NCBI GenBank assembly: GCA_030340625.1
Contig: JAOPHQ010002292.1
Location: 223,614-287,613 of the forward strand
From: Merluccius polli
Taxonomy: Eukaryota > Chordata > Actinopteri > Gadiformes > Merlucciidae
Length of the DNA: 64,000 bases
Direction of reading: 5' to 3'
Shown here: in pieces, positions 24,250-35,500 of the stretch
Layout: every line of letters begins with the position of its first letter
How positions within the stretch are numbered: position 1 is the stretch's first letter
Program-made: the position numbers and the translations under genes
Notes under the pieces: generated by a model
Seen by the model: only the letters and a program-made list of their open reading frames with translations
Databases searched by the model: none
Told to the model about the DNA's origin: nothing

Positions 24250-24393
24250 TTTTTACACCATTATAAAAATAATTGCAATTTTTTTGTGCTACAAATGAAC
24301 ACACATAGCCTATATGACATATCAATAAAGCTATTGTTTATGTGTAATGTACATATAAATAAACCTATGTATTATATTATAATATTATCATAG

Positions 24394-25954
24394 TCAGACA
24401 CTGGCCAGACACACTGTGGCATTGGTGCCTCCGAATCCGAATGAGTTAGTGATGGCTACCCTCCGACCGTGTGTTTCCCACCGCTGTGCCGTGCAAGGGA
24501 CATAATTCAGGTCAAACCCAGGCTCGGTACGGTCCAAGTTGAGCGTGGGCGGCAGGATGCCATGGTAACAAGCCATTGCAGTAAAGGCTGCCTCCAGCGC
24601 CCCCGCAGCACCCAGAAGGTGCCCAGTGGCACCTTTAACGGAAGACACGGCCACGTTCCGAGCGTGGTCCCCGAAGAGACGCTTCAGCGCCGTGTTCTCT
24701 GCCGCGTCGCCTAGAGGCGTGGACGTGGCGTGTGCGTTGACATAAGTCACGTCAGACGGCGACAGGCCGGCATTCCTGAGGGCTGCAGACATGGACCTGT
24801 AGAGAAAGGTTACAGACATATCCATTTAGTGAACATTCAATACAACATGGCAAACATTTGTCAGATGGGATACACTTGGACATTTGACCATGTTTTCATT
24901 TCACTAGACCTCCTTTTCTTTTGATCCAGAGAGTTTGACTAAAATAAGACATCTTGATGATGAAGCACAAACTGTTGACCTGAGCGCTCCATCCCCATCC
25001 TCGCTGGGTGAGGTGATGTGGAAGCCCTCCCCTGAGAGCCCGTAGCCGAGGACCTCTGCGTAGATCCTCGCCCCCCTCTTCTCTGCGTGGCCAAGCTCCT
25101 CCAGCAGGACCACGCTGGCCCCCTCGCCCATCACAAAGCCGTCCCTCTCTGGATGAAACGGCCTGGAGGCCAGTTGGGGGTCGTCGTTCCACTTCGTGGC
25201 CAGGGCACGAGCCCGGGCAAAGCCTGCCAACGCCAAAGGACACACACAGGCCTCTGCACCGCCAGAAAGCATTGCATCAGCATCACCATGGGCTATGAAT
25301 CGGGCTGCATCGCCAATAGCATGGGCCCCTGTGGTGCAGGCTGTTGATACTGCATGGTTCGGCCCCTTCAAACTGTGCTTTATACTGATGTGACCTGCAG
25401 CCATGTTGACAAGGATGCGTGGCATGAAGAAGGGGCTCACTTTGGTGTAGCCCTTAGTTTGCAAGAGGACTGCAGTTCTACTTAGTTCCTCTACGTCCAC
25501 CATGGACATGCCCACGGCCACCCCTGTATTCAGCTGTTCCTCATGGGTTTGGGGAGACCACCCAGCGTCATCCAGCGCCAGCTGCGCCGCACCCATAGCC
25601 ATGACAATCCCTGGTGACATGGCCTTCCTCTCAAACCTGGTAGTATATCTCTCCTCGTCAAACTCCCCTTCCCCATTACCCCTGGGCACAAGGGCAGCCA
25701 CTTTACATGGGATGGTCTTGTATTCCTCCGGATCAAGAGCGACGATTCCGCTCTTGCCGTTGATCAACCGCTCCCAGGGGACCGACGTGCCTGTCCCCAG
25801 AGGAGAGACCACTCCCCACGCCGGTGACCACGACCCTCCTGCGGGGACCCGCGGAGCTATGGCGTCTCCAGACCAGACACGACCTCTTGTAAACATGAGC
25901 TCTGATATGGTGGGAACTCAGCTGAAGTTTGGCCACACATGACAATCCGGACAT
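24394..25954 (-). CDS. oxsm: Mitochondrial 3-oxoacyl-ACP synthase
   Basis: OXSM is the FabF-type condensing enzyme of mitochondrial type II fatty-acid synthesis, which elongates acyl-ACP with malonyl-ACP. Two coding exons are seen: 25954-24980 (donor GTCAAC) and 24796-24394 (acceptor ACAG), giving about 458 residues, close to the human length. The chosen start MSGLSC opens an Arg-rich, targeting-like N-terminus ending in [12 protein letters not shown]. The thiolase fold shows the nucleophile Cys in STACTTGAH near residue 206, and the catalytic His residues in [11 protein letters not shown] and [11 protein letters not shown]. Near 25813 one extra base shifts the frame between VVVTGVG and VVSPLG. 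Everything else is intact, so a sequencing error is likelier than a pseudogene. It faces NGLY1 head to head. Confidence 0.93.
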
Positions 25955-26411
25955 ATTTATGCGGTGGATAGGATACCTATGTCTCTCGGCGTCAAACGGA
26001 AAGGGGGGGATCAAACGCAGTCCTCGAAATGTTGTCACGACAACGGAACTGTCAAAAAGAACCTGTCAAAACCATCCAAGTATACTGTATGGACGTGAGC
26101 TAACGTTGGACAATCTCTGTAAACGCTAACGTTGGACAATCTCTGTAAACGCCTGGTTTGTTTTTAAGTTACTAGCTATAGTTTCTCGTAGCATGCAACA
26201 CATTAATGTTGCAGATAAGATTATACGTATCAATCAATAATATACACAAAAAAATAAGTATTTGAATTTCTTCGGTTATATTTTCAAAGTTATTTTGTTC
26301 AGGCGGTATGAGGTCAGGACCAGGGACAGGACCCCTATGAAGGAGGAAGTAAAGCTTGGTCCACTGCCATAACAACAAAACTGTTCAGTTGTTACATGAT
26401 TAGACCAAACC
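25955..26411. promoter_or_regulatory. Shared OXSM/NGLY1 intergenic promoter region
   Basis: Only about 457 bp separate the two divergent start codons, so this stretch must contain both 5' UTRs and probably a bidirectional promoter. It contains a perfect 26-bp tandem duplication starting GCTAACGTTGGAC at 26099 and again at 26125. No TATA box is evident at a convincing position. Promoter function is inferred from layout. Confidence 0.6.
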
Positions 26412-29132
26412 ATGGCTGTGTCTCCAGCAGTATTGACACTCGTTGAGAATCCGAACGAGGTGTTTCTAGACGCCGCCAACTTGCTTCTGACTTATGCCGA
26501 CAACATTTTAAGGTGACGTTATTAATTCTAAATGCGAGCTACGGTTCGTGCCGTTTCACGGCCAAGCTGTCAACCAACTGAATACATGACACGACGTGGC
26601 TTTGTATCTTTGTATCTCTACAGGTATCCAAACGAGGAGAAATACAGATCCATCCGCATAGGCAACTCTACGTTTTCCACCAAACTACTGCCGATCAAAG
26701 GAGCAGTGGAGTGTCTGTTCGAGATGGGTTTTGAGGAGGTGTGGTAGCTACGTCCGGTCCTAGACTAAGTCTGAGTTTCATATTCGATGCAGTCTAACCA
26801 TGGCTCATGTTGTTAGTCCTTATACGTCTACTTCCGGGAAGAGTCTAAGAGCCTTGCAAATAACGATCCTCTTTTTAGGGTGAAACCCACCTGGTTTTCC
26901 CAAGGTCCGCATCGGTTGACCAACTGAAACGTATCAGGGAGTCCATAGCTGCGGAGAAGGACCAGAGACTTGGTAGACAGCAGCCCACACAGCTTCCTCA
27001 GACCACCACCACAGCTTCAACAGTGTCCTCTGCAACCTCCGCCAGTGTGCCAAGTACACCAACTCCGTCAGAAGCATCACCTTTGGTATACATGTTCTCA
27101 ACAAATTAATACATTATTACATAGAACTAGGATATGTACTGCGCAATTGATCAGGTTTACGTCATGGATATGTTATGAACAACCACAATATTTACACAAA
27201 ATATGATGCACTGTGCCCTTGGGTACATGGCTTATGTAGATTGTGACAATGCTATGTGTGTGAGAATATTTGACACTTTTATATATACAGTAGGAAATGC
27301 AGAAAATGTAACATTTTCAGATTATGTAATATATTATATTAATTTGGTGCAGCTACTAGAAGATGCATTTTTCTTGTTGCAGCTTAAATGGTGTGCCTTT
27401 CTTACTTTCTCAGGTGGACAGCATTGGGTTCTTTCAGACTCTGCACTCCAACTACCAACATGTAATGGTGTACGAAGACCTGGAGCTTCAGCTGAAGGCC
27501 AGGAACCAGGTCCCATATGAAGAGCTCTTAGCGGCTGCTGTAGAGAAGTTAGACTTGGCTAAAGCAAGTGATCCAGGTACAACCAACCAAAACCATTTTG
27601 GATGTAGAGATGAATAGAAACATGGATGTTTGATGACATTCATGACTCCACATATTCAGGCCGTCTTCCAACCACCTAGTACCCTTAAGAGCAGTTGGAA
27701 GGGAGACCTTGAAATCGGTGGCGCAGCCACATTGAAGACCTAGGTACAACATGGGATAGTGGAAAAGGTATTATTGTTTTAGTGAGCCATTTTCAGCACC
27801 AAGACCAAACTGAAAATTTGAATTATATCTATAATTTCCAACACCACGTTAACTTTGCCACCCTAATCATTTTCTAGACATGCCACTGCAAAAATAAAAC
27901 TGTGATGTGTGGAAGGATTAACACTGCAAACCTAAGTAATAGAATTATGACAATACTATATAAAAAAACAATCTCGTACCTGGTTGTAAATATCCCCAGT
28001 ATTAAAAGTTGATTTTGGGGACTGACATCTTCAATAACATACAGGGCATTAATAATTAGTACTATATGTTCTGTGTTTTATTTTATATTTCTTTAGAATG
28101 CAAGCTTGGAAAAGAGGACTTTCTGATCATGGAGTTGCTAAGATGGTTCAAAAAGGATTTCTTTTCCTGGGTGAATTGCCTGCTATGTAGGCAATGTGGT
28201 GGTGGGACGCAGTCATCCGGCTCCCTGCAACCCACCGCTGAAGACACCCGTTGGGGAGCACATCGAGTGGAGAGCCACTATTGTCAAACTTGCCATGTGT
28301 CTACTAGGTTTCCCAGGTGAGTCTTGGTTCTGTTTTTACTGGGTGATAAAAAACAGTGCAAGCCAGAGAGAGGCACTTGCTGTAGCACATCATGTCACAT
28401 GTTTGTTACATGTAATATTACATGTATGTAGTATGGGCATCATATACAAGTGAACAGTATGGTGTGTTCATCTCCATCACATAAATATATAAACAAATTG
28501 TTTTTTATTATGGCCTCAGGTATAACAACCCAGAAAAGTTGCTTGAAACCAGAAGAGGTCGCTGTGGAGAATGGGCCAACTGTTTCACACTCTGCTGCAG
28601 AGCAGTTGGCCTTGAGGCCAGATATATCTGGGACAGTACAGGTAATGTTTCTGTTGACACTACACATTTAGATCTTAAGAAAGATAACGTTTGAGATATT
28701 AAAGGTAGTGTTTGATAGCAAAACCATCATTGGAAGACATTCAAATAATTTCATTGGCATGCCCCTAAATATGTCTGTGGTGTGTGTTGAATTGTGTCAA
28801 AAATGAAAGCGCCATTCTCTTTGCTCCACAAGACCATGTGTGGACAGAAGTGTACTCGGTGTCCCAGTGTCGCTGGCTGCATTGTGACCCATGTGAGAAC
28901 ACCTGTGACAAACCTCTGACATACGAGGTGGGCTGGGGGAAGAAACTGTCCTACATCCTGGCTTTCTCCAAGGACGAGGTGAGAACTGCTTCCCTCGCCT
29001 GGGCTTTTGTTAAAAGTGCAAAAGCATGATATATCTCTACGTTCTTTTATTATTAGATACACATACTACAATTATATAAACATACACATTTTTCTTTTAT
29101 TCATACATTCATACATACGTTGATATATATAT

Positions 29133-29184
<52 letters not shown>

Positions 29185-31417
29185 GTATTATATAATCTAT
29201 CTGTCCGGATTGCATCTTTTCATTATTGTGCCGCTGTTGAGTATGATTTAGATGATTGTATTCTGGGTGAAGCAGTAACAACCAGATGGGGCTTCAACTT
29301 CAGCCATTTTTCTGTGCTTGCAGGTCGTCGATGTGACCTGGAGGTATTCTTGTAAGCACCCGGAGGTGTTGACCAGACGGACCAAGGTTCAAGAGGCCTC
29401 GCTGCTACGCACTATTAGCAGCCTCACTGCCACGGTACATTTTATTATTATTATTTATTAAAAAAACATTTGTTAAGCCTTTCCACCTCTTGTATGGTAT
29501 GTGGGTTACATAATGTGCTCATGGCATTCTACTGTAGCTACACTACATTACACTAGTAGTACATGTTAGTTAATTATTTTACCACGTGAGGAATCTATCG
29601 GAATCTATAGGTCAGGAAAACAGGCCTTTGTGTGCATTTATCAAGTTTAAACATTATTAATTCATGTATTTTCATAAAAAATGCAAATACTTCAATAACT
29701 AACTACTTATCCAGTGGTTAGCTTCTTTGGGCAGACCAACCTTTTTATTAAACTGCTTGTGGTTGTTATTAAGGCGTTGCTATTTTGGTACCAACATACT
29801 TTCTGTAATGATGTAGTGGACATTGTTGGGCCAACAAACCACAAAAGATAACTAATATTTTGTTGTTTTTTTTTGTAATGAAGAGGCAGCAGGGTGTGAG
29901 CCCAGAAAGGAAGAAGGAGCTGTTGAACCGGCTGCTTGTTGAGTTGGTGGAATTCATAACACCCAAGAAACCCAAACCAGGAGACCTCGGGGGCCGTGGC
30001 TCTGGCTCGCTGGCCTGGAGGATAGCGAGGGGAGAGGTCGGTGCTGCCGCTCAGGAGGCTCTGCCACAGGTACAGTGTTCCACCTACTAATCTTAAAGGG
30101 ACCTTCCCCCGATTTTCAAGATTGTATTTGTCTCTTAGTTGCCTAACAAACGCCTACAAAGTAAGTAACCAGACACTAAAATACATTCTTAGCGAAACAA
30201 ACAAACTGTGAAATGGCTTATGATGGCCACACAGCCACTGTAATAAGCACTGGTTTCTCATTGTTGGATTCTAGGTGGCAGAATGTGTGTTCACGCCCAC
30301 AGAGATGGAGAAGAACCAGGGGCTGTTCCATTTGAGGTACTGTGCCAGCAAGGACCAGTACCACCGCGTGTCCAATGATGATGAGGTCGTCCAAGGCTGG
30401 GAGCGCGGCGTGTGGAGGAAGGACTGTGTCTTCAGAAAAGTGGAAAACGACTGGCAGATGGTGGGTCTCCTTTTGGATCCATCATCTTTCTTTCAACTGT
30501 CTTTTTGGCTGGACCGGCAGGACAGCCCTAAATCCACGGCAGTCTGTCACTGAGTCACTGAGTGAGTGATAGTTACATCATTGAGTGAGTGATGACATGG
30601 TTGTTGTTGTCACACGGTCCAGCCACATGCTCGGCTTTGACCTAGTCTTATTTATTCAATGGCAGGGATGTATATCACAGTGTTGTACCGAATCTTTTTT
30701 TTTTTCCTCAAATTATGAATCCAGGCATGCTTTGTCTCTCTCTCACTCTCACTCTCACACACACACACACATTCCCATCATGCGTTTTTTTAAAATTGTT
30801 GTTGGGTTATGAGTGCGTGTGATTTGGCCGGTGACAACATGCTTGTCTTCAGGTGTACATCGCTCGGACGGAAGGCTCGCCCTCCGGGACGATCAGCTGG
30901 AAGTTTGACTGCGCTGCGATGGGGGTGAAGATGAAGGCCGTTTCAGTCACGGCCCATGACAAGACGTTCAGCTCTGGGACGGTGGTGTGGAGAATGCGCT
31001 CGGGCCAGGCTGTTAACGAGTTCCTTGGAGGTACGGTGACACTATAGCACAAAATGGAACATTTCACAACACCATAAGGACTATGGTGGTCATCGTTCAG
31101 CTATGGCTGCTGCAATATATGATATTACTATCCCATTACTATCATCATTCAATTAGGGCTGCAACACTGCAGATTTTTTCTTGTCCTTGATTTAATTTGC
31201 CAATGATTTTTTTTTCTCCCCCTTTGCGGTGTCTGAATATACAGATGGGAGCACGCAGTCGTTCCCAGCACTCTCCGGTTCTACAGAGCTTGTCATTGAA
31301 GCCGAACTCTGTGGTGGGGAAGGACCGTCGTCATGGCAACACGCTCAGCTGTTCAGGCAGAGTTTGACCGAGACGGAGGAACCTTCATTTGAAATTCTCA
31401 TACGTTTCGACGCTTGA
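26412..31417 (+). CDS. ngly1: Peptide-N(4)-(N-acetyl-glucosaminyl)asparagine amidase
   Basis: NGLY1 is the cytosolic deglycosylase that removes N-glycans from misfolded glycoproteins during ER-associated degradation. Twelve coding exons with consistent phases: 26412-26512, 26624-26738, 26879-27085, 27414-27576, 28097-28316, 28520-28641, 28833-28978, 29324-29434, 29884-30069, 30275-30460, 30853-31030, 31245-31417; about 635 residues (human 654). Domains in order: an N-terminal PUB domain (exons 1-3), a Thr/Ser-rich linker, then the transglutaminase-like core with zinc-binding CxxC pairs (CLLCRQC, CQTC) and the nucleophile Cys in [10 protein letters not shown] near residue 284. The triad His and Asp are in [11 protein letters not shown]-terminal PAW domain (exons 9-12) binds mannose. 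The start codon sits in a good context (ACCATGG). No lesion was found. Confidence 0.95.
29137..29180. repeat. (TA)n microsatellite in NGLY1 intron 7
   Basis: Pure TA tract of about 22 units between coding exons 7 and 8. Confidence 0.93.
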
Positions 31418-31770
31418 CAACATGCGGTCCTCGTCCGCATGCAGGGTTAAAGGGGCCGATTGTATCTTAACCGTCTTTCCTGCAGTTAACGTATAACATT
31501 TGGTTGTAATGACTCATCTTTGTCTTGCCAAGAATTGGTTGAATTGATAACAACTGGTGTTTTTACTTTACCTCCTCTCAACTAGTCAAAATGGTGATTC
31601 GTAACATGTTTTTCCCCAAGCTCCTATTCGGTTTTGTCCTATTATTTAATGTTCGGTTGATTGATGATTCTGTGTGATGATTCTGTTCATTCACTGTTAT
31701 TTAAGAAAATGCTAAAACTCTAATGATGGTATATTACATTATATATTACATCCGAGTGTGCAATCGCTAT

Positions 31771-31776
31771 AATAAA
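31771..31776 (+). terminator. Candidate NGLY1 poly(A) signal
   Basis: An AATAAA hexamer about 355 bases downstream of the NGLY1 stop codon, in an AT-rich 3' UTR-like stretch. It is the first consensus signal in the right orientation that I noticed. Confidence 0.5.
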
Positions 31777-31879
31777 GATATTTTGGCCAAATTGTCAAAC
31801 ACAAATCATTTCAAACAGAAGCTGCAAAGACGTTACTGCACTGCAGAACACAGTGTCTGGATCACAGAACATCCTCATC

Positions 31880-32580
31880 CCCTGCTGCTGCTGCTGCTGC
31901 TGGGTCTGTAGGTGCGTCCATGTCGCCCTCTAGCGGCCAGAGAGGGCGGGACCGCGGAGCGCCACAGACGCCTCCCTGATTGGCCGAGATACCGGCGCCT
32001 CGCAGAGCGGGCAGCAGATTGGCCAATCTCGCAGTGGGATTTGCCGTCTGTGTTGCTGATGGCGGAACCGGACGGGCTGTGCAGTTAGCTACCTTTTTAA
32101 TTATTTTTTTTTAATGAAAAGTATTTATATCGGCAGGGTTCTCGGACTATTTTAACCAGGGGCGTTGTTCAAATTTCACGATTTTTTAATTGAATAATGA
32201 ACTAGTGTGCTATTTAACGTTGCGGTTTTTTTGTACAGTATTTATGTTTTAGCAAGTAGCCCTGTTAGCATCTTTGTTGGACGTTGAGGCCTAGCCGTCG
32301 CCACCGCTTGTCGATTTTAACAAAAGCCGCGACGCCCTCCCCTCCCGCCGGGCTGGTTCTGGTGCCGGTGAGCCCAGTATCTCGGAGGATGGCTGGATAA
32401 ACGCACGGAGGGCGGATTCACATCTGGGGATTAAACCAACCGCGGTTTTCGACGTCGATGGACTTTTAAAATTTCACTGGGAGTGTAGAGACATTTTCTT
32501 TTTTTTTCTTCTTTTTTTTCTTTTAATAGAGAGATCTGCATTGAGGGGGGAGAAAAAAAATTAGGGACCACAAAGGGAAG
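31880..32580 (+). promoter_or_regulatory. Probable TOP2B promoter and 5' UTR
   Basis: After a (CTG)n patch near 31882 the sequence becomes locally GC- and CpG-rich (for example GCGGGACCGCGGAGCGCC near 31947). CCAAT-type motifs ATTGGCC occur near 31979 and 32020. The TOP2B start codon follows at 32581. A CpG-rich, TATA-less promoter with inverted CCAAT boxes is known for mammalian type II topoisomerase genes. The transcription start was not located. Confidence 0.5.
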
Positions 32581-35500
32581 ATGTCCAACGGCGCAGCAGG
32601 GAGCGGGGGTCTGACTTGGGTGGTAAGTTTGGCCGCTTGTTCCGCCGTCGTTTCACGTCCTGCTGGAGGTACACACACCGTGGGGCCGCACGGGGAAGTG
32701 TCCCGTCGGGGCACGGCCACAGCACATAGGTTCAACCACAACTTTAGAAACTATTGTTTTTGTTGTTTATCTGTTTTGTTCCCCCTGAAGGACTACGTTG
32801 TGTTAAAGCATCTCATCTTAGCTTTCCTTGATCCGTCTCTCCCTCCACCCAAGCCGGTGGAAACGGCTCAGTTTATAAACCCCCTTCCTCCACCTCGGAA
32901 ATGTGGCCTCACGCCGGGTTACAACTTTAAATCACCTCGGTGGACGCTGTAAACAAAGGACCAGCTGGTCCTACAGAGGCTGGGCTCCTTGGGGTCAAGC
33001 AGGTCTCTGTGACCCTCAAGGTGTTATTGTGATATTGTTGTAACTAACATAAGTAGATCTGCTTATGATCTCCATTAAGTTTTCTCTGAGTCCGTAATAC
33101 TATTTGACGAGGCCCTTTTGAGGTATTTGGCATCTCTGCGTTTTCCAACTAAAATATGTTATTATATGTAATACCCGTTTTCTACACTGGCTTTCATCTG
33201 CTGGACATTTGAAAGACAATGTTTAACATGAATTGCGCACACTAAGCAATGCACTTGAACGTCCCATTAAAAAAACATCAACAACCTTGCACACAGTAGC
33301 CATTCACAAATGTCAGCATATCGCTCAATAACGTAACTTCATAACTTGGTGGTATAGGTACATTCAGTTGTGATGATGACCAGAGAGGACATTATGTGGT
33401 AAACTGAGTGAGTATGTGTTTTACTCAAAGATAGCCATTAACAATCACATTGGTTTAAATTGGCATATTGGCCTTATCATCCCACCTCCTGGACCACTTA
33501 ACCACACACTGTCTCTGGCACTTTCCTCTTTGGGTTCTGAAACACTGATTTTTGCTTGTGTTTTGAAAGGGCTTCTTGCTTCTTGTTCACCTGGTAACCT
33601 CTACATCTTTTGATACTAAGTGTCCCTTCACGCTGACTTGGTTGGTGGTAAAGGCAACATAGGCTAGGCTCCATACATTGCTGATGCCAGGCGCCTCTAG
33701 ACATCCTGGAATGGGGATCCCTCTTCTAGGTTACGTCACCTATCAACATGTCTTTGTTTTCCCAATGGGGTATTGTTAATTTCTCACTGGCGGATGTGAT
33801 CAACTCACATGAATGTGGGCATGTGACGCCCTTTGAGACTTTAATTTGAGGTGCAGGTCTATAATAACAACAACACATTTTGCCACTGCATAACTGTCTT
33901 TCGGTGTGATTTTTGTTGTTGTTGTTTTGTTTCTTTTTTCAAATTCCTGCAAGCCTCTCGGTCTTCTCGTAACACATCTGCGCCAAATGTGTCTAACAAC
34001 AGACCCTCTTTGAAAAAAACAATGCCGCCAAAAAGGAGGAGGCCGCGGCGAATGGCGGCAGCAGGAGCGAGGGCACCAAGAAGGAGGGCTCCAAGAAGAT
34101 GACGGTGGAGCGGGTCTACCAGAAGAAGACCCAGCTGGAGCACATCCTGCTCCGCCCCGACACCTACATCGGGTCGGTGGAGCCCGTCACACAGGTGAGC
34201 TTCCAGAGCACTGGCCCCCTTCATTTATCCCATTTAATATTTATACCGTCATTTAGTACGGCTGGGACAATATGCTTATCTCCCCCGTTTCAATACTATC
34301 ACTATACTTAGTGGGACCGGGATGATATGCCTATCTCCCCATTTCATACTATCATGATACTTAGTAGGGCTGTGATGATATGCTTATCTCCCCCGTTTCA
34401 ATACTATCACGATACTTGGGTGGCCATTCGATATGTATTGTGATTTTTAAGTATTAAGTATTGCGATATGATATGGTCTATATGGTCCCATATAGGGGGG
34501 GACCATATAGACCATATCATATCGAAAAGTTGAATCGTACACTTCTAGAGACTGTATATCATGAGGCATATTTCCAGTCAGTGTTTCTGATTTTTTTTCT
34601 AGTGGTATCATTGCTATAATGGGAGGGTTTAAGGGAAGGTTACATGCTACTGTTGACGTGGTGTACTTCTTGAATGCATCTAATGTGAAAACAATAAACA
34701 TACTGTTTAAAAAAATCGAATACAAAATCATTCAGAAAATCGCGATACTTAAGTGAATTTATTCAAAGCGATTTACAGTGAATTCAGTTTTAAGTTATAC
34801 TTATACTAGCTATACTTGTCCGATTGATATTGCTGGCGCTTTTACTTAGTTATTACACTTTTCTCTGTGTCTGTGGCTGTGCTATGAAGTCCCTGTCTGT
34901 CTGTTCGGTTGATGCGGTGACATTAAAACTTGCTTGATTACGCAATCACATGCAAGACAGAGAGCACAGAGATGCACATAAAGAAACATGGGGTGCACCT
35001 CATGAGGGGTTCTGAAAGCTAAGCGACAGATACAACAAAGATAAGATATGTGGGCGGGGGCAAATCCAAACATGGTGGATAGAAGTAAATGTATAGCATT
35101 TCAGCAGTAGAGGTGCGCGGATGGGCTATTATTGTATCCGCAACCGCATCACAAAACTCATCATCCGTCCGCCATCCATCCGCACCAACGTTTTTTGACC
35201 AATTTCAAAACCGCACCCGCCCGCCATCCGCGGGCGCTGCTGACGCGAGAAAAAAAAGTGTGCTCGTTTTTATCGGATGCAAGTAACAATATTTAACAAT
35301 GTAACTTATATATATCTTTTCATTTGATTGGTTCAACCGCCACCCGCCCGAATTTAATTAAAATATTATTTTTCGTAAGGTCATCCGCCCGATCCGCGGT
35401 TTAACCGCGGAGTCCGCGGCTGTAACCGCCATCCGCGCACCTCTATTCAGCAGCTGCTGGAGCAAACGTGGTACATACCCCACATATACACATTTATTTT

